A stretch of DNA of 64,000 nt from assembly GCF_021390935.1 (NCBI RefSeq), contig NZ_JAJPUI010000010.1:186001-250000 (forward strand), given 5' to 3'. Position 1 is the first letter of the stretch. Each line of letters opens with the position of its first letter. A model generated the notes under the pieces. That model was given only the letters and a program-made list of their open reading frames with translations, did not search any database and had not been told where the DNA came from. Position numbers and translations under genes: made by a program. Source of the stretch: Streptomyces sp. CC228A. GTDB lineage: Bacteria; Actinomycetota; Actinomycetes; Streptomycetales; Streptomycetaceae. Shown here one piece after another: positions 61,906-64,000 of the stretch.

Positions 61906-64000
61906 TCAGGCGTCCGCCGGGGCGTCGTCGGCCAGTTCGGCGACACCCGTGATGCGGTGCAGGGGGTAGGTGCGGACCTCGTCCGCCGTGTGGTCGTACG
62001 CCGTGACGAAGCCGCCTTCGACACGGACGGGAGCGATGACGCGCTGGCTGGCGGCGCCGTCGGCATTGACGTACCCGATCCACACGGCCGTGTTGGTGAG
62101 GGCCGCGGCCTGGACGGTGGCGAGGGTCTCGGCGGGCGAGGTGCGGGGCAGGTCGCCGGCGCCGGTGCCGGCGGCCGCGGGCTCCGGCTTGCGCGGGGCG
62201 GTGGCGGCGCGGTCCCCGGCGCGGATGGCGTGCACCGCGGCGCCCAGGAGCGTGGCGTCGGGCACGGGCGGCCCGTCGGGCACGGGGACCGGTGCGGTGC
62301 GGGGCGGGGTGCGGTGCGCGTCGGCGCGGGCGATCACGACGTCGCCCTCCGCGGACTCGGCCGCCGGGGCGTACCCCAGGGCGCGCAGCCCTTCGAGGAG
62401 CGTCGCCGGGTCCGCCGCGGCCGCCAGGACGGTGGGCGCGAGGCGGCGCAGCCCCAGGGGGCGGAGCGGCGGTCGGCGAGGATCTCGCCCAGCAGGGCGT
62501 CGTCGTCGCAGCGCAGGTAGGAGGAGGCGGCACCGACGCGGAGGTGGCCGTGCCTGCGGGCCACGTCGTCGACAAGGTACGTCAGCGGTTGCGGGACCGG
62601 GGTGCGGGAGTGCTCGGTGAGGAAGGCGTGCAGCTCGGCCGCGGTGCGCCCGGCGTCGAGGGCGCGCCGCACGGAGGCGGGCGTGAAGCGGTAGACGGTG
62701 GCGCCGCCCTTGGACTCCACGTCGGCGAGCACGGCGAGGGCGTCGGCCAGCGGCCGGCGCAGGGGGCCGGGCGCGACGGCCGTCAGGTCGGCCTGGAGCA
62801 GGACGTGGTCGACGGGCTCCGGCAGCAGCGGCGCGAGCAGGGCGACGGCGGCCTCGGCACCGCCCGCCGCCCGGGCCCCCGCCGCACCACCGGCCTCAGA
62901 GACACCGCTGGCACCGCCGACACCCGCCCCCATGCCACCCCCGGCACCCCCGGCACCCCCGGCACCCCCGGCACCCCCGGCAGCAGCACGAGCACCATCA
63001 CCAGCGGAAACGGAAACGGAAACGGACGCCTCCGCACCTGCGGGAGCCTCAGCCCCGCCCCCAGCGCCACCTCCGGCCGCCACGAGAGCCCCCACGGCCC
63101 CACCTGCCCCCGCCCCTTCCCCGGCCACGGCGTCGGCCCCGGCCACGGCGTCGCGGCTTTCCCGGCCCGCCCCGCTCTCCCGCCCCTCCCTGCCTTCCCG
63201 GCCCTCCCCGACCAGCGCGCGGCCGTGCGCCGACAGCGCGCCGCGGCCCGTCATGCCGAGCAGTTCCGCCTCCTCCAGCGCCCACGTCGCCAGCCGGGCC
63301 CGCAGGTCCGCGCCCGTGCCCTGGGCCTGGCGCAGCGGCCGCTCCCACCGCAGCCGCGCCAGCACGGACTCCGCCTCCGGGGCGCCGCCCGCGGGCAGCG
63401 CGGCCAGCAGTCCCAGGACCCGGCGGCGCACCTCGGGCGCGGCGCCCCGGTCCAGGTCCGGGCCCAGCGCGGACAGGGTGCGGCCCTTGGCGTCCTGCCC
63501 GCCGACCAGCCCCGGCGTGCGGGTGGCCGCGAGCCACACCTGCGCCAGCCGCACCCAGCGGCGCGCGGCGGCAGGTCGCGCCACTCGTCGTACGCGGGCG
63601 TCGGCGCGTACCGCTCGTCGGCCTCGCCGTCCGAGGCGAGCAGGCCCGCCGCGTACGCGAGCTCCAGCCAGAAGGCGGCGACGCGTTCGGAGACGTCCAG
63701 CAGCGCGGCGGTGCGCCGCAGGTCCCGCACCGACAGCCCACCGGCCCGCAGCACGGGCGGTCCGCCCTGGTCCCACGCCTTGAGCAGCTCCTCGACGGTG
63801 GCGAGCGCGGTGTGGGCCTGCCCCGCCGCGGCGTTGTCCACAACCTGTGGACGGTACTTCCGCACCGGCTCCACGGCGGGCGGCAGCGGCTGCGGCTCCC
63901 GGTGGGCCCGCCCGCCGCGCAGGTGCAGCGCCGCCTCACGCGGCAGGACGACCATGCGGGCCGACGCGGGCAGCAGCAGCCCCCGGTCCCGCAGCCACCG
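61906..64000 (-). CDS. Helicase-associated domain protein (XPB partner, Rv0862c-like), partial, two frameshifts
   Basis: C-terminal about 700 residues of a large protein whose start lies beyond the window. Visible parts: an N-terminal winged-helix-like region (ALATVEELLKAWDQGGPPVL, RDLRRTAALLDVSERVAAFW), RRWVRLAQVWLAATRTPGLV, a Gly/Ala-rich linker, the helicase-associated domain (VDHVLLQADLTAVAPGPL, RPLADALAVLADVESKG, TPVPQPLTYLVDDVARRHG), and a WYL-like C-terminus (WIGYVNADGAASQRVIAPVR). One base is missing near 63565-63575 and another at the five-C run near 62456-62462. In mycobacteria the homologue adjoins XPB. Role unknown, possibly with XPB in DNA repair. Confidence 0.83.

Overview
The window is very GC-rich (third codon positions almost always G/C), GTG and TTG starts are common, and the gene set (a conservon with CYP157/CYP154, SigK/RskA, CsoR-type and DasR-type operators, an indigoidine-type synthetase) points to a Streptomyces or close relative. 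No rRNA, tRNA or CRISPR array was seen. No insertion sequence was recognised.

Layout. 1-5.8 kb (-): an acyl-CoA catabolic operon in order TIGR03084 protein, AtuA-like protein, carboxyltransferase, biotin carboxylase, with a palindromic operator in front. 6.3-8.5 kb (-): a less GC-biased patch with a serine hydrolase, a 2-oxoglutarate oxygenase and the C-terminal stump of a cysteinyl-tRNA synthetase. 8.8-12.9 kb (+): a SigK island (sigK, anti-sigma rskA, membrane molybdopterin oxidoreductase, fasciclin lipoprotein) with two matching promoter elements. 13.2-17.1 kb (-): EamA exporter and a large FAD/Fe-S oxidoreductase. 18-23.6 kb (+): conservon cvnABCD plus two P450s. 23.7-33.9 kb: serC, an imine-reductase-like enzyme with divergent HxlR regulator, secreted proteins, a class IV aminotransferase, a beta-propeller protein, an SGNH hydrolase, and an HTH regulator divergent to a quinone-oxidoreductase-type enzyme. 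34.3-37.9 kb (-): murR-murQ-PTS EIIBC for N-acetylmuramic acid recycling. 37.9-48 kb: small conserved proteins, drug-efflux MFS, HD phosphohydrolase, copper ATPase with CsoR sites, cutC with a DasR-like site, CGNR regulator, phosphoesterase, HelD. 48.7-50.3 kb: XPB helicase. 50.6-61.6 kb (-): a secondary-metabolite cluster. 61.9-64 kb (-): the helicase-associated protein that in mycobacteria sits directly beside XPB; it runs off the window.

The cluster at 50.6-61.6 kb is the best candidate for something new. It holds an IndC/BpsA-type A-Ox-T-TE synthetase, a pseudouridine-5'-phosphate glycosidase (IndA/MinB type), an EamA exporter and a uracil phosphoribosyltransferase resembling eukaryotic UCK/UPRT proteins. 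This resembles the minimycin (oxazinomycin)/indigoidine systems, but with three extra enzymes: a PptA-type tautomerase, an Old Yellow Enzyme, and a TrpF-fold protein without the catalytic cysteine. No HAD phosphatase (indB/minC) is visible.

Two features affect the whole window. At least 14 single-base frame breaks disrupt 11 otherwise good genes. Nearly all are one missing base in a G/C run, so indel sequencing error is the first explanation. In addition, many intergenic gaps carry their own private GC-rich tandem repeat.
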